DNA of 64,000 bases, from NCBI RefSeq assembly GCF_002848345.1, contig NZ_CP025429.1:3224001-3288000 (forward strand). Direction: 5' to 3'. A program made the position numbers and the translations under genes. The notes below the pieces were generated by a model. That model was not told where the DNA came from. It saw only the letters and a list, made by a program, of their open reading frames with translations, and searched no databases. Positions 26,329-35,632 of this stretch are shown one piece after another. The DNA is from Chromobacterium sp. ATCC 53434 (lineage in GTDB: Bacteria > Pseudomonadota > Gammaproteobacteria > Burkholderiales > Chromobacteriaceae). Each line of letters opens with the position of its first letter. The first letter of the stretch is position 1.

Positions 26329-28710
26329 ATGTGGCGAACAGTATTGATGGTGCTGGCGATGTCGGCGGCGCCGGCATCGGCCGCGCCAAACGGAGTCATC
26401 TTCAGCCCGGCAGAGCAGCGATGGATACGCGAGCACCCGATGGTGCCCTATACCGTCGATCCCTACTGGCCGCTGGAGTACGTGGAGAACGGACAGCACA
26501 AGGGGCTGACGCGCGATTATCTGGAGGCCATCGCGCGGATCAGCGGCCTGCGATTCAAGATGGTGGACGCCCGCAACTGGCGCGACGCGCTGCAAGACAT
26601 GCGGGACGACAAGATTTTCCTGGCCACCATGGTGTCCGCGCAGCTGATAGGCGACGACAGCCAGCAATCGATGCTGCTGACCGTGCCTTATCTGGCCAGC
26701 ACCACGATCATGGTCACCACCTCGGACAAACCCATGCTGTTCAATCCCAAGCAGCTGAACGGCAAAACCGTCACCGTCAAGGGCGGCGGCAGCTATGAAC
26801 GGTATTTGCGCCGCCACTTCCCCGGCATCCGCCTGATGCTGATAGCCGATCCGGAAATGGCGCTGGACGCGGTGGCCAGCGGCAAGGCCTATGCGGCGGT
26901 GGGCAGCGATGTGGTGCTGGAACCCATCATCCAGCGCAAATACATGGGAACCTTGAACCTGGCCGGCGCCATTCCCGACATGTATGCCGTGGTCAGCATG
27001 GGCGTGTCCAAACGCCATCCGGAACTGTGCTCCATCATCAACAAGTCCCTGGCCCAGCTGACCGCCGACGACGCCAGCCGCATGTACGACTACTGGGTCG
27101 AAGGCCTGCGGCTGGGCGCGCCATCCTGGCAGGCGATTGTCCGTTATTACTCGAAGGCGCTGGTCGGGCTGGTCACGCTGCTGCTATTGCTGGGCTATTG
27201 GGTGCTCAGGGCGCAGCGCTCGCAGCGGGCGGCCGAAGCCAGCGAGGCCGGCAAATCGATGTTTCTGGCCGTGATGAGCCATGAGATCCGCACGCCGATG
27301 AACGCCGTGCTGGCCGCGATAGAACTGCTGCAGCGCACGCCGCAAACCCCGCGCCAGCAGGAGCTGGCCAGTCTGGCCAATTCGGCGGCCACCAATCTGC
27401 TGGAACTGCTCGACGACGTGCTGGATGTCTCCAAGATGGACGCGCGCGGCCTGCAGCTCGAACTGGTGCCGGTGGACCTGGCCCTGCTGGCGCAAGGCGT
27501 GGCCGACAGCAACCGTCCGCGGGCCCAAAGCAAGGGCCTGGGCTGGTCGCTGACCCTGCTCGGGCTGGACGATGCGGCGCTGATGCTGGACCCGCTGCGG
27601 ATGCGGCAGATTCTATCCAATCTGCTGTCGAACGCCGTCAAGTTCACCGAACAGGGCGAAGTGGCCCTGCTGCTGCACCTGGACCAGATCGAAGGCGACC
27701 GCGGCAAGCTGCTGATCACGGTCAGGGATACCGGCATAGGCATAGACAAGCAGCAGCAGTCCCGCTTGTTCACCGCCTTTACCCAGGTGGACAGTTCCAC
27801 CACCCGCCGTTACGGCGGCAGCGGACTGGGCCTGAGCATCTGCCGGCAGTTGGTCGAGCTGATGGGCGGCAGCATCCTGCTGGACAGCGAACTGGGCGCC
27901 GGCACCACCATCAGCGTCACGCTGCCGGTGCAACTGGCCGGGACGGCGGCGCCGCTCGCCAAGTCTGAGCCATCGACGGATCCCGCCCTGCCCGGCGGCA
28001 AGGGGCGGGTGCTACTGGTCGAAGACCAGCCGATGAACCAGGCAGTGATAGGCCAGCAGCTGCGCGAGCTGGGCTACCAGGCGACCGTCACCGACAGCGG
28101 CCGGGACGCCCTGACGCTGCTCGAGCAAGGGGAACGCTTCGACATGATATTGCTGGACTGCTACATGCCGGGCATGGACGGCTACGAAACCGCGCGACGG
28201 ATACGAGAATGCGAGACCGGCGCGACATCCGGCCATACCCCCATCATCGCCATCTCCGCCGCCACCGATCCAGCCCATCAGAACCTGTGCCTGGAGAGCG
28301 GCATGGACGGCATGCTGAGCAAGCCATTGCGCATACACGAGCTGGCCGACGTGCTGGAAATGTGGGTAGGCGGAGACGACGGACAGGCCGCCCCGGAGCC
28401 GGCCCCGGCGCCGTTGTCCGTCCGACAATGGCGACAGCTGTTCCATCAGTCCAGCCACGACGATCTGGCCAGCCTGCGGCAAGCCCTGCTGCAATCGGAC
28501 CCGATCCGGGCGCGGCATCACCTGCACCGTTTGAAGGGGGCCGCCCTGACCATAGGCGCCGACGAATTGGCGCGGCGGACCGAGTGGCTGGAGCAGCTGC
28601 TGCGGCAAGACTGCCTGCCCTCGCCCGGCGATGGCGAGAGCTGGCTGCTCGACTACGCCCGGGCTCTCGATGACTGGCTGGCCGGACAGACGCCGTCCGA
28701 GGACGCCTGA
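26329..28710 (+). CDS. BvgS/EvgS-like hybrid sensor histidine kinase of the fimbrial cluster
   Basis: About 793 residues. A signal segment is followed by one periplasmic SBP_bac_3 (venus-flytrap) domain (residues about 25-265), a transmembrane helix (VGLVTLLLLLGYWVL), HisKA with His near residue 318 (VMSHEIRTPMNAV), and HATPase_c with LLSNAVKF, DTGIGI and GGSGLGLSIC. A receiver with Asp near 610 (LLDCYMPGMDG) and an HPt domain with His near 733 (LHRLKGAA) complete the relay. BvgS usually has two flytrap domains and a PAS; here there is one flytrap and no PAS. ATG 26329 follows a GGTGGG; the upstream in-frame extension overlaps the chaperone. Divergent placement and homology in layout to cblS suggest control of the pili. 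Confidence 0.88.
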   Translation: MWRTVLMVLAMSAAPASAAPNGVIFSPAEQRWIREHPMVPYTVDPYWPLEYVENGQHKGLTRDYLEAIARISGLRFKMVDARNWRDALQDMRDDKIFLATMVSAQLIGDDSQQSMLLTVPYLASTTIMVTTSDKPMLFNPKQLNGKTVTVKGGGSYERYLRRHFPGIRLMLIADPEMALDAVASGKAYAAVGSDVVLEPIIQRKYMGTLNLAGAIPDMYAVVSMGVSKRHPELCSIINKSLAQLTADDASRMYDYWVEGLRLGAPSWQAIVRYYSKALVGLVTLLLLLGYWVLRAQRSQRAAEASEAGKSMFLAVMSHEIRTPMNAVLAAIELLQRTPQTPRQQELASLANSAATNLLELLDDVLDVSKMDARGLQLELVPVDLALLAQGVADSNRPRAQSKGLGWSLTLLGLDDAALMLDPLRMRQILSNLLSNAVKFTEQGEVALLLHLDQIEGDRGKLLITVRDTGIGIDKQQQSRLFTAFTQVDSSTTRRYGGSGLGLSICRQLVELMGGSILLDSELGAGTTISVTLPVQLAGTAAPLAKSEPSTDPALPGGKGRVLLVEDQPMNQAVIGQQLRELGYQATVTDSGRDALTLLEQGERFDMILLDCYMPGMDGYETARRIRECETGATSGHTPIIAISAATDPAHQNLCLESGMDGMLSKPLRIHELADVLEMWVGGDDGQAAPEPAPAPLSVRQWRQLFHQSSHDDLASLRQALLQSDPIRARHHLHRLKGAALTIGADELARRTEWLEQLLRQDCLPSPGDGESWLLDYARALDDWLAGQTPSEDA

Positions 28711-28744
28711 CTCGAGGCATGCGCTTGCAAGCAGCCGTTGCCGC

Positions 28745-28765
28745 AAAAAGATCGTAAGCAGGCTC
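28745..28765 (-). repeat. Solo terminal repeat of the 40.2-kb MITE family
   Basis: Twenty of 21 bases match the terminal inverted repeat of the element at 40246-40512, and the CCGC that precedes it also matches the left-end flank. TAA follows, compatible with a TNA target. No partner end is visible nearby, so this is a relic or a one-ended copy. Confidence 0.7.
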
Positions 28766-28814
28766 TAATGCCCAATGCGTATAGTGAAAGCAGCACCCAT
28801 CGCCGGAGAATGCC

Positions 28815-29567
28815 ATGCGTCCGCGTCTGATGATCGTCCTGCTAGGCTGCTGTCTTCGCGCTCTGCCCGCCATCGCCCAGACGGAACCGGAAATCCACGC
28901 GCTGACCGAAGCGCTGCCGCCGCTCAGCTACGACGAGAACGGCGCGCACAAAGGCTTTTCCAACGAATTGCTGCAAATGATGCTGCACGACAGCGGCCTG
29001 CGCGCCGCGATACAGGTCAAACCGTGGAGCCGGGCGCTGCGCGAGGCGCAGCAGGTGCCCAACACCATGCTCTACCTGGCGGTGCGCACGCCGGAGCGGG
29101 AGGAGATGTTCAAATGGGTGGGCCCGGCGCTGCCGCTGGCTATCGAGCTGTTCCGCCTGGGCGGCCCGCGCGCCCTGCCCTACACCTCGCTGGACGATGC
29201 CCGCCGCGCGGTGGTGGCGGTGGCCCGCGACACGCCGGGACAGAAGATGATGGAACGCCAGGGCTTCGTCGACAACCAGAACCTGATGCTGACCAATGAC
29301 GAGGCGCAATCGGCCAGGCTGCTGTACGCGCATCGGGTGCAGTTCAGCGTCGGCGTCGGCCTGTTCCAGCGCTACGCCGCGCGCCAGCAAGGCCAGAACC
29401 CGGAACGGCTGGACTCGGTGCAGGTGCTGGACGACAGCACCCGCTTCTACTTCGCGATGCAGAAGGACAGCAATCCGGACTACGTCGCCCGCCTGCAGGC
29501 GGCGCTGGACAAGATCAAGCAGGACGGCCGCTACGCCGCGCTGTTGAAGCGCTACAACCATCCGTGA
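28815..29567 (+). CDS. Periplasmic solute-binding protein, SBP_bac_3 family
   Basis: 250 residues with a signal peptide ending AIAQ. The fold signature is EALPPLSYDENGAHKGFSNELLQMM near the start, then a hinge around EEMFKWVGPAL and a C-terminal LDKIKQDGRYAALLKRY. Such proteins bind amino acids or other small polar solutes, but this short, single-gene type without an ABC permease is frequently sensory. It lies 104 bp after the hybrid kinase, whose own sensor domain is of the same superfamily, so a signalling role is possible (inference). GGAGAA precedes ATG 28815. Confidence 0.82.
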   Translation: MRPRLMIVLLGCCLRALPAIAQTEPEIHALTEALPPLSYDENGAHKGFSNELLQMMLHDSGLRAAIQVKPWSRALREAQQVPNTMLYLAVRTPEREEMFKWVGPALPLAIELFRLGGPRALPYTSLDDARRAVVAVARDTPGQKMMERQGFVDNQNLMLTNDEAQSARLLYAHRVQFSVGVGLFQRYAARQQGQNPERLDSVQVLDDSTRFYFAMQKDSNPDYVARLQAALDKIKQDGRYAALLKRYNHP

Positions 29568-29605
29568 CGGGAAGGGCCTATCGGAGGCGGTGGGATAAGG
29601 GAGAA

Positions 29606-29706
29606 GCCCGACTCAAACACCAAGCCGCTGACAAAAGCCCCGAGCCAAGGCGCGCCGACGCAGACAGTACACACCGTACGGCAAGGAGGCGCAACGCAGG
29701 TTGATG
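29606..29706. repeat. Intergenic element, unit 1 of a 101-bp tandem duplication
   Basis: Begins GCCCGACTCAAACA and contains the left arm (29624-29643) and the conserved core. The right arm is missing because unit 2 starts immediately at 29707. The period is exactly 101 bp. It lies between convergent genes ending at 29567 and 29839. Confidence 0.85.
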
Positions 29707-29822
29707 GCCCGACTCAAACATCAAGCCGCTGACAAAAGCCCCGAGCCAAGGCGCGCCGACGCAGACAGTACACATCGTACGGCAAGGAGGCGCAACGCGG
29801 GATCGGGGCTTTTGTCAGCGGC
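29707..29822. repeat. Intergenic element, unit 2, complete with both arms (probable bidirectional terminator)
   Basis: A perfect 20-bp inverted repeat (29725-29744 with 29803-29822) encloses a 58-nt core holding GTAC-N5-GTAC and GCGCC/GGCGC inner pairings. The core is 55/58 identical to the copy at 49076-49133. The element sits in a convergent gap and the arms carry AAAA/TTTT, so it could stop transcription from both sides. Confidence 0.85.
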
Positions 29823-29838
29823 GCCAAAAACCGAAAAC

Positions 29839-30606
29839 TTAAAGCACCAGCTTGCCGCCGGCCAGCGCCAACATCACCGCCAGCGCCGGACGCAGCCAAT
29901 GGTCGGCCAGCCGGCCGGACAGGCGGCTGCCCAGCCAGATGCCCGGCAAGGAGCCGCTGAGCAGCTTCAGCAACAGCAACCAGTCCAGATGGCCCATGCT
30001 GGCGTGGCCCAGGCCCGCGACCAGCGTCAGCGGCACCGCGTGCGCGATCTCGGTGCCGACCAGCCTAGACGTCGGCAGCGCCGGATACAGCAGGAACAGC
30101 GCCAGCGTGCCCAGCGCGCCGGCGCCGATCGAGCTCAGCGTCACCAGCACGCCCAGCATCACGCCGACCAGCGCGGTCGGCCACCAGCGGCCGTCTGCGG
30201 CCAGGCTGGAAAAATGGAGGCCGCCCATTTTGAGCAGCCACGGTTTGAACAGGATGGCCGCCGCGGTCAACAGCAGCGCCAGACCCAGCACGAAACGGAA
30301 CAAGGCGTCCATCACCTGCCCCGGCACATGCAGCCAGGACAGCAGGCCCAGCGTCAGCAGCGCGGCCGGCACGCTGCCCAGCGACAGCTGCCAGGTGATG
30401 CGCCAGTCTATGTGGCGCTGGCGGTGGTGCACCGCGACGCCGCCGGCCTTGGTCAGCGCGGCGTACAGCAGATCGGTGCCGACGGCGGTCGATGGCGAAA
30501 CGCCGAACCACAGCAGGATGGGCGTCATCAGCGAACCGCCACCCACGCCGGTCAGGCCGACGATGAAGCCCACCGCCAAACCCGCTGCCGTATATCCCCA
30601 GTCCAT
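29839..30606 (-). CDS. TSUP (TauE/SafE) family membrane transporter
   Basis: 255 residues with about eight predicted membrane segments. It has the family start GFIVGLTGVGGGSLMTPILLWFG, with the second half-repeat at LVTLSSIGAGALGTLALFLLYP. TSUP proteins export or import sulfite, sulfoacetate or related anions; the substrate here is unknown. A GGGGG-type ribosome site precedes ATG 30606. It ends facing the SBP gene across the repeat element. Confidence 0.9.
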   Translation of the reverse strand: MDWGYTAAGLAVGFIVGLTGVGGGSLMTPILLWFGVSPSTAVGTDLLYAALTKAGGVAVHHRQRHIDWRITWQLSLGSVPAALLTLGLLSWLHVPGQVMDALFRFVLGLALLLTAAAILFKPWLLKMGGLHFSSLAADGRWWPTALVGVMLGVLVTLSSIGAGALGTLALFLLYPALPTSRLVGTEIAHAVPLTLVAGLGHASMGHLDWLLLLKLLSGSLPGIWLGSRLSGRLADHWLRPALAVMLALAGGKLVL

Positions 30607-31367
30607 CGGAACCCCCAGTCATCCTGCATGATGCGTCCGATGCTACGCGCTTTGCTTATAACAATTTAGACCATTTCGCTACAACATTATGCCCACAAAC
30701 CATATGTCGAATCGGCTGCGCAAGATTCATCGCGCCATCACGCCGTCGTAACACGCGGCGACTATGTTTCAGTTGAAACAAAGCGACAAGGAACGCCACA
30801 CCCTTCCCCGATTTACACCCAAGTGCTTTACAAACCTGACAAACCGCGTCAACTTGATACCGTCAGGGCGCAGCCTGACCGCTTGCGACACCAAACAGCA
30901 CGCCAGCCGCCAGGTCCCCTGAGAAGCCCACGTTTCGAGATCGAAAGGTGCAGGATGATTTCTCGTATCCCCCTGAGCGTTCGCAGAAAACAAGCTCGTG
31001 ACCAACATGAAAGCTTTCTCTACGCAGTAGCCAAGCCGCAGCTGAGCGACGAAGAGCGATCGCGCCAGCAGAAAGTGCGACAGCGCGCGCACGACCGCGA
31101 CGACGCCCGTTTCCTGGCTGATCGTTGCGACGACGTGTTCTGACATCCTGACGCCGGGGGCGCCCCGCCCCCCGCATCCGCCTTCCGCCATCCTCAAGGC
31201 CGGGCTTCCTTTTTTTCTTTACATCCCCCTTCCCGCCCGAACGGCCCGTTGCCGGCCATGCCGCGTCGCGCTGACACTGGCATCGATATCGCGCCCCGCC
31301 TAAAGAAAACGGCACATTCCGTCTTGATTGGAAATATTTAGCCAAAAAACTGCCATGGGAAATAATT
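30607..31367. other. Long non-coding stretch upstream of kdp with one possible small ORF
   Basis: About 760 bp without a recognised gene. The TSUP promoter should lie at its left end. One short ORF at 30955 is described separately. A run of C/G blocks at 31153-31177 and a T-rich stretch at 31210-31219 give no convincing terminator. The right end becomes AT-rich and leads to the KdpE-like operator. Confidence 0.5.
30955..31143 (+). CDS. Possible small basic protein of 62 residues, uncertain
   Basis: ATG 30955 follows an AAAGGTGCAGG that may serve as a ribosome site. The product is charged (many Arg, Asp, Glu and Gln), with a PQLSDEERSRQQKVRQRAHDRDD stretch likely helical and no membrane segment. 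I do not recognise it. An overlapping minus-strand ORF is less convincing. It is reported because the 850-bp gap upstream of kdp is otherwise empty. Confidence 0.3.
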   Translation: MISRIPLSVRRKQARDQHESFLYAVAKPQLSDEERSRQQKVRQRAHDRDDARFLADRCDDVF

Positions 31368-31384
31368 TTTATATTTTCTTTATG
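31368..31384 (+). promoter_or_regulatory. KdpE-type operator upstream of the kdp operon
   Basis: TTTATA (31368-31373), five bases, TTTATG (31379-31384). The E. coli KdpE site is TTTATA-N5-TTTACA, so half-site sequence and spacing match except for one base pair class. It lies about 80 bp before the first small ORF, and a weak -10 (TATCAG, 31401) follows at 16 bases. The region is a sharp AT-rich island. Confidence 0.65.
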
Positions 31385-31465
31385 CGGGACCACGCGCTTT
31401 TATCAGGTTTTTGACGCCGGTTTGCGTACCTTCCAGATCGCACATTACGCATGGAGATTTTCACT

Positions 31466-31558
31466 ATGGACTGGCTTTATCTGAGCCTCACCGCGCTGTT
31501 CGGCGCGCTGACCTGCTTGTTGATCGCGGCCTGCGACCAACTGGGAGACAAGCAATGA
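31466..31558 (+). CDS. Small membrane protein (30 residues) leading the kdp operon
   Basis: ATG 31466 follows GGAG by nine bases. The product is one hydrophobic helix ([20 protein letters not shown]) with a short polar tail DQLGDKQ. Its TGA overlaps the kdpF ATG (ATGA), a coupled arrangement that argues for real translation. Too short for routine gene calling. Similar tiny membrane ORFs before kdpF occur in other proteobacteria to my memory; a role as an accessory Kdp component is an inference. Confidence 0.6.
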   Translation: MDWLYLSLTALFGALTCLLIAACDQLGDKQ

Positions 31559-31644
31559 CGGCCTGGTATCTGATCAGCGCCCTGTTGGCGCTCGGACTGT
31601 TTGTCTATCTGATCTACGCATTGGTCAAACCGGAGAATTTCTAA
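31555..31644 (+). CDS. kdpF: Potassium-transporting ATPase subunit F
   Basis: 29 residues, one transmembrane helix followed by the typical KPENF C-terminus, as in E. coli KdpF. It stabilises the KdpABC complex. GGAGA lies upstream of ATG 31555. It overlaps the preceding small ORF by four bases and ends two bases before kdpA. Confidence 0.88.
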   Translation: MTAWYLISALLALGLFVYLIYALVKPENF

Positions 31645-31646
31645 TC

Positions 31647-33455
31647 ATGACAACACCCGCCATGCTCCAACTGGGGCTGTTCCTGCTCGTGCTGCTCGCG
31701 CTGGCCTGGCCGCTGGGCGCGTACATGACGCGCGTCGTCCAGGGGGAAAACGTCGGGCCGGTACGCTTTTTCGCGCCGCTGGAGCGCGCCTTCTACCGTC
31801 TGGCCGGCATCCGGCAGGATGAGGAAATGGGCTGGCGCGGCTACGCGGCGGCGCTGATCCTGTTCAATCTGCTGGGCATCGTCGCCGTCTACGCGCTGCA
31901 GCGGTTGCAGGGCATGCTGCCCTTCAATCCGCAGGCGATGGGCGCGGTCTCGCCGGATTCTTCGTTCAACACCGCCATCTCCTTCGTCACCAACACCAAT
32001 TGGCAGGGCTACGGCGGCGAGACCACGATGAGCTATCTGACCCAGATGCTGGGCCTGACCGTGCAGAACTTCGTGTCCGCCGCCACCGGCGCCGCCGTGG
32101 TGATCGCGCTGATCCGCGGCTTCGCCCGCCACAGCAGCGCCAGGATAGGCAATTTCTGGGTCGACGTGACCCGGCTGACGCTGTACGTGCTGCTGCCGCT
32201 GGCGCTGGTCTTCGCGCTGGTCTTCACCCAGCAGGGCGTGATCCAGAACCTGTCCGGCTACCAGGACGCGCACACGCTGGAAATCACCAAATACCAGCAG
32301 CCGAAGCAGGACGCCCACGGCAATCCGGTGCTGGGCAAGGACGGCAAGCCCGCGATGGAGGACAAGGTCTCCGGCACGCAGACGCTGCCGATGGGCCCGG
32401 TGGCCTCGCAGGAAGCGATCAAGATGCTGGGCACCAACGGCGGCGGCTTCTTCAACGCCAACTCCGCCCACCCGTACGAGAACCCGACGCCGCTGGCCAA
32501 CTTCCTGCAAGACATCGCGATCTTCCTGATCCCGGCCGCGCTGTGCTTCCTGTTCGGCCGCATGGTCGGCGACCGCCGCCAGGGCTGGGCCATACTCGCC
32601 GCGATGACCATCATGTTCGCCACCGCCGTCGTCGTCGAAACCGGCGCCGAGCAGGCCGGCACGCCGCAGTACCGGGCGCTGAACATAGACCAGCGCGCCA
32701 GCCCCCTGCAGTCCGGCGGCAATATGGAAGGCAAGGAGGCGCGCTTCGGCATCATCGACACCTCGCTGTTCGTCGCCGTGACCACCTCGGCCTCCTGCGG
32801 CGCCGTCAACGCGATGCACGATTCGCTGACCCCGGTCGGCGGCCTGGTGCCGATGTTCCTGATGCAGCTGGGCGAGGTGGTGTTCGGCGGCGTCGGCTCC
32901 GGCCTGTACGGCATGCTGATCTTCGCGATCCTGGCGGTGTTCATCGCCGGCCTGATGGTCGGCCGCACGCCGGAATACCTGGGCAAGAAGATAGAAACTT
33001 ACGAGATGAAGATGACGGCGATCACCATTCTGGTGACGCCGACGCTGGTGCTGGCGCTGACCGCCATCGCCGTCAGCGTGGCGGCCGGCAAGGCCGGCAT
33101 CGCCAATCCGGGCGCGCACGGTTTCAGCGAGATCCTGTACGCCTTCACCTCGGCCGCCAACAACAACGGCAGCGCCTTCGCCGGCCTGTCCGCCAATACG
33201 CCGTTCTACAACATCATGACCGGCGTCGCGATGTTCTTCGGCCGCTTCTTCATGATCGTGCCGATTCTGGCCATCGCCGGTTCGCTGGCGGCGAAGAAGC
33301 GCCTGGCCGTCACCGGCGGCACGCTGCCCACCCACGGCCCGCTGTTCGTCGCGCTGTTGATCGGCACCGTGCTGCTGGTAGGCGCCCTCAATTATGTTCC
33401 AGCCCTGGCGCTGGGCCCGGTGGTCGAGCACCTGCAGATGCTGGCCGCCCGCTAA
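31647..33455 (+). CDS. kdpA: Potassium-transporting ATPase K+-binding subunit KdpA
   Basis: 602 residues, about ten membrane helices of the superfamily-of-K+-transporter fold. Selectivity-filter-like loops are seen: [48 protein letters not shown] and [15 protein letters not shown]. KdpA binds and channels K+ toward KdpB. ATG 31647 follows the GGAG within the end of kdpF, indicating translational coupling. Confidence 0.97.
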   Translation: MTTPAMLQLGLFLLVLLALAWPLGAYMTRVVQGENVGPVRFFAPLERAFYRLAGIRQDEEMGWRGYAAALILFNLLGIVAVYALQRLQGMLPFNPQAMGAVSPDSSFNTAISFVTNTNWQGYGGETTMSYLTQMLGLTVQNFVSAATGAAVVIALIRGFARHSSARIGNFWVDVTRLTLYVLLPLALVFALVFTQQGVIQNLSGYQDAHTLEITKYQQPKQDAHGNPVLGKDGKPAMEDKVSGTQTLPMGPVASQEAIKMLGTNGGGFFNANSAHPYENPTPLANFLQDIAIFLIPAALCFLFGRMVGDRRQGWAILAAMTIMFATAVVVETGAEQAGTPQYRALNIDQRASPLQSGGNMEGKEARFGIIDTSLFVAVTTSASCGAVNAMHDSLTPVGGLVPMFLMQLGEVVFGGVGSGLYGMLIFAILAVFIAGLMVGRTPEYLGKKIETYEMKMTAITILVTPTLVLALTAIAVSVAAGKAGIANPGAHGFSEILYAFTSAANNNGSAFAGLSANTPFYNIMTGVAMFFGRFFMIVPILAIAGSLAAKKRLAVTGGTLPTHGPLFVALLIGTVLLVGALNYVPALALGPVVEHLQMLAAR

Positions 33456-33479
33456 GCCCGTCAGTCAAGGAAACGTGAA

Positions 33480-35603
33480 ATGAACGACAAAAACCATTCG
33501 AAACTGCTGGCCGCCGACGAAGTCGCCGCGTCCGGCCACAAGAACGCGAATACATCGATGTTCGACCCGGCGCTGGTGAAACCGGCCATCGTCGACTCCT
33601 TCAAGAAGCTGTCGCCGCGCACCCAGTGGCACAATCCGGTGATGTTCGTCGTCTACATCGGCAGCATCCTGACCACCGCGCTGTGGGTCCAGTCGCTGCT
33701 GGGCCGCGGCGAGGCGGCGTCCGGCTTCATTCTGGGCGTGGCGCTGTGGCTGTGGTTCACCGTGCTGTTCGCCAATTTCGCCGAGGCGCTGGCCGAGGGC
33801 CGCAGCAAGGCCCAGGCGGCCAGCCTCCGCTCGGCGAAGAAGAATGTGGTGGCCAAGAAGCTGGCCGGCCCGAGCGTCGGCGCGGCCAAGAGCATCGTCG
33901 ACGGCAGCAGCCTGAAGAAGGGCGATTACGCGCTGGTGGAAGCCGGCGACGTGATCCCGGTGGACGGCGAGGTGGTCGAAGGCGTCGCCTCGGTCGACGA
34001 ATCGGCGATCACCGGCGAATCGGCGCCGGTGATACGCGAATCGGGCGGCGACTTTTCCTCGGTCACCGGCGGCACCCGCGTGCTGTCCGACTGGATCGTC
34101 GTCAAGATCACCGCCAATCCGGGCGAGACCTTCCTCGACCGCATGATCGCGATGGTGGAGGGCGCCAAGCGCCAGAAGACGCCGAACGAGATCGCGCTGA
34201 CGATACTGCTGGTGGCTCTGACCATTGTCTTCCTGATCGTCACCGTGACGCTGCTGCCGTTTTCGCTGTTCAGCGTCGACGCGGCCAAGTCCGGCTCGCC
34301 GATCAGCATCACCACGCTGGTCGCGCTGCTGGTCTGCCTGATCCCGACCACCATAGGCGGCCTCTTGTCCGCCATCGGCGTGGCCGGCATGAGCCGGATG
34401 ATGGGCGCCAATGTGATCGCCACCTCCGGCCGCGCCGTCGAGGCCGCCGGCGACGTCGACGTGCTGCTGTTGGACAAGACCGGCACCATCACGCTGGGCA
34501 ATCGCCAGGCGTCCGCCTTCATCCCGGCGCCGGGCGTGTCCGAGAAGGACCTGGCCGACGCCGCCCAACTGGCGTCGCTGGCCGACGAGACGCCGGAAGG
34601 CCGCTCCATCGTCGTGCTGGCCAAGCAGAAATTCAATCTGCGCGAGCGCCAGCTGGCCAGCCATGAGGCCTCCTTCATCCCGTTCACCGCGCAGACCCGG
34701 ATGAGCGGCATAGACTACGACGGCCGCCGCATCCGCAAGGGCGCGATAGACGCGATCCGCCGCCACATCGCCGAGCAGGGCGGCCAGTTCCCCGACTCGC
34801 TGGCGAAGAGCGCTGACGAGGTGGCGCGCCGCGGCTCGACGCCGCTCGTGGTAGCCGAGGGCAGCCGCGCGCTGGGCGTGATCGAGCTGAAGGACATCGT
34901 CAAGGGCGGCATCAAGGAGCGCTTCGCCGAGCTGCGCCAGATGGGCATCAAAACGGTGATGATCACCGGCGACAACCCGCTGACCGCGGCCGCGATCGCC
35001 GCCGAGGCCGGCGTCGACGACTTCCTGGCCGAGGCGACGCCGGAGGCCAAGCTGAAGCTGATCCGCAGCCACCAGGCCGAGGGCAAGCTGGTGGCGATGA
35101 CCGGCGACGGCACCAACGACGCGCCGGCGCTGGCCCAGGCCGACGTGGCGGTGGCGATGAACACCGGCACGCAGGCGGCGAAGGAAGCCGGCAATATGGT
35201 CGATCTGGACTCCAATCCGACCAAGCTGATCGAGATCGTCGAGATCGGCAAGCAGATGCTGATGACGCGCGGCTCGCTGACCACCTTCTCGATCGCCAAC
35301 GACGTGGCCAAGTACTTCGCCATCATCCCGGCGGCCTTCGCCAGCACCTATCCGCAGCTGAACGCGCTGAACGTGATGGGCCTGAACAGCCCGGCCTCGG
35401 CCATCATGTCGGCGGTGATCTTCAACGCCGTCATCATCGTGTTCCTGATTCCGCTGGCGCTCAGGGGCGTCAAGTACCACGCCAGGAGCGCGGCCGAGCT
35501 GCTGCGCGGCAACCTGCTGGTCTACGGCCTCGGCGGCCTCTTGGTGCCGTTCGCCGGCATCAAGCTGATAGACATCGCATTGGGCGCGCTGGGCCTGGTG
35601 TGA
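33480..35603 (+). CDS. kdpB: Potassium-transporting P-type ATPase KdpB
   Basis: 707 residues. P-type hallmarks are the phosphorylated Asp near residue 332 in [14 protein letters not shown], the actuator-domain ITGES, the TGDNPLTA and [10 protein letters not shown] hinge motifs, and the membrane [14 protein letters not shown]. An N-terminal extension of about 25 residues relative to E. coli is polar. KdpB hydrolyses ATP and moves K+ delivered by KdpA. Confidence 0.98.
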   Translation: MNDKNHSKLLAADEVAASGHKNANTSMFDPALVKPAIVDSFKKLSPRTQWHNPVMFVVYIGSILTTALWVQSLLGRGEAASGFILGVALWLWFTVLFANFAEALAEGRSKAQAASLRSAKKNVVAKKLAGPSVGAAKSIVDGSSLKKGDYALVEAGDVIPVDGEVVEGVASVDESAITGESAPVIRESGGDFSSVTGGTRVLSDWIVVKITANPGETFLDRMIAMVEGAKRQKTPNEIALTILLVALTIVFLIVTVTLLPFSLFSVDAAKSGSPISITTLVALLVCLIPTTIGGLLSAIGVAGMSRMMGANVIATSGRAVEAAGDVDVLLLDKTGTITLGNRQASAFIPAPGVSEKDLADAAQLASLADETPEGRSIVVLAKQKFNLRERQLASHEASFIPFTAQTRMSGIDYDGRRIRKGAIDAIRRHIAEQGGQFPDSLAKSADEVARRGSTPLVVAEGSRALGVIELKDIVKGGIKERFAELRQMGIKTVMITGDNPLTAAAIAAEAGVDDFLAEATPEAKLKLIRSHQAEGKLVAMTGDGTNDAPALAQADVAVAMNTGTQAAKEAGNMVDLDSNPTKLIEIVEIGKQMLMTRGSLTTFSIANDVAKYFAIIPAAFASTYPQLNALNVMGLNSPASAIMSAVIFNAVIIVFLIPLALRGVKYHARSAAELLRGNLLVYGLGGLLVPFAGIKLIDIALGALGLV

Positions 35604-35632
35604 ACCGGCCCGCATAGACAAGGAAAATCATC

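Noticed and set aside
31153..31219. Terminator in the kdp upstream gap
   Set aside because: The G/C blocks can pair in several weak ways but no stable stem directly precedes the T-rich run.
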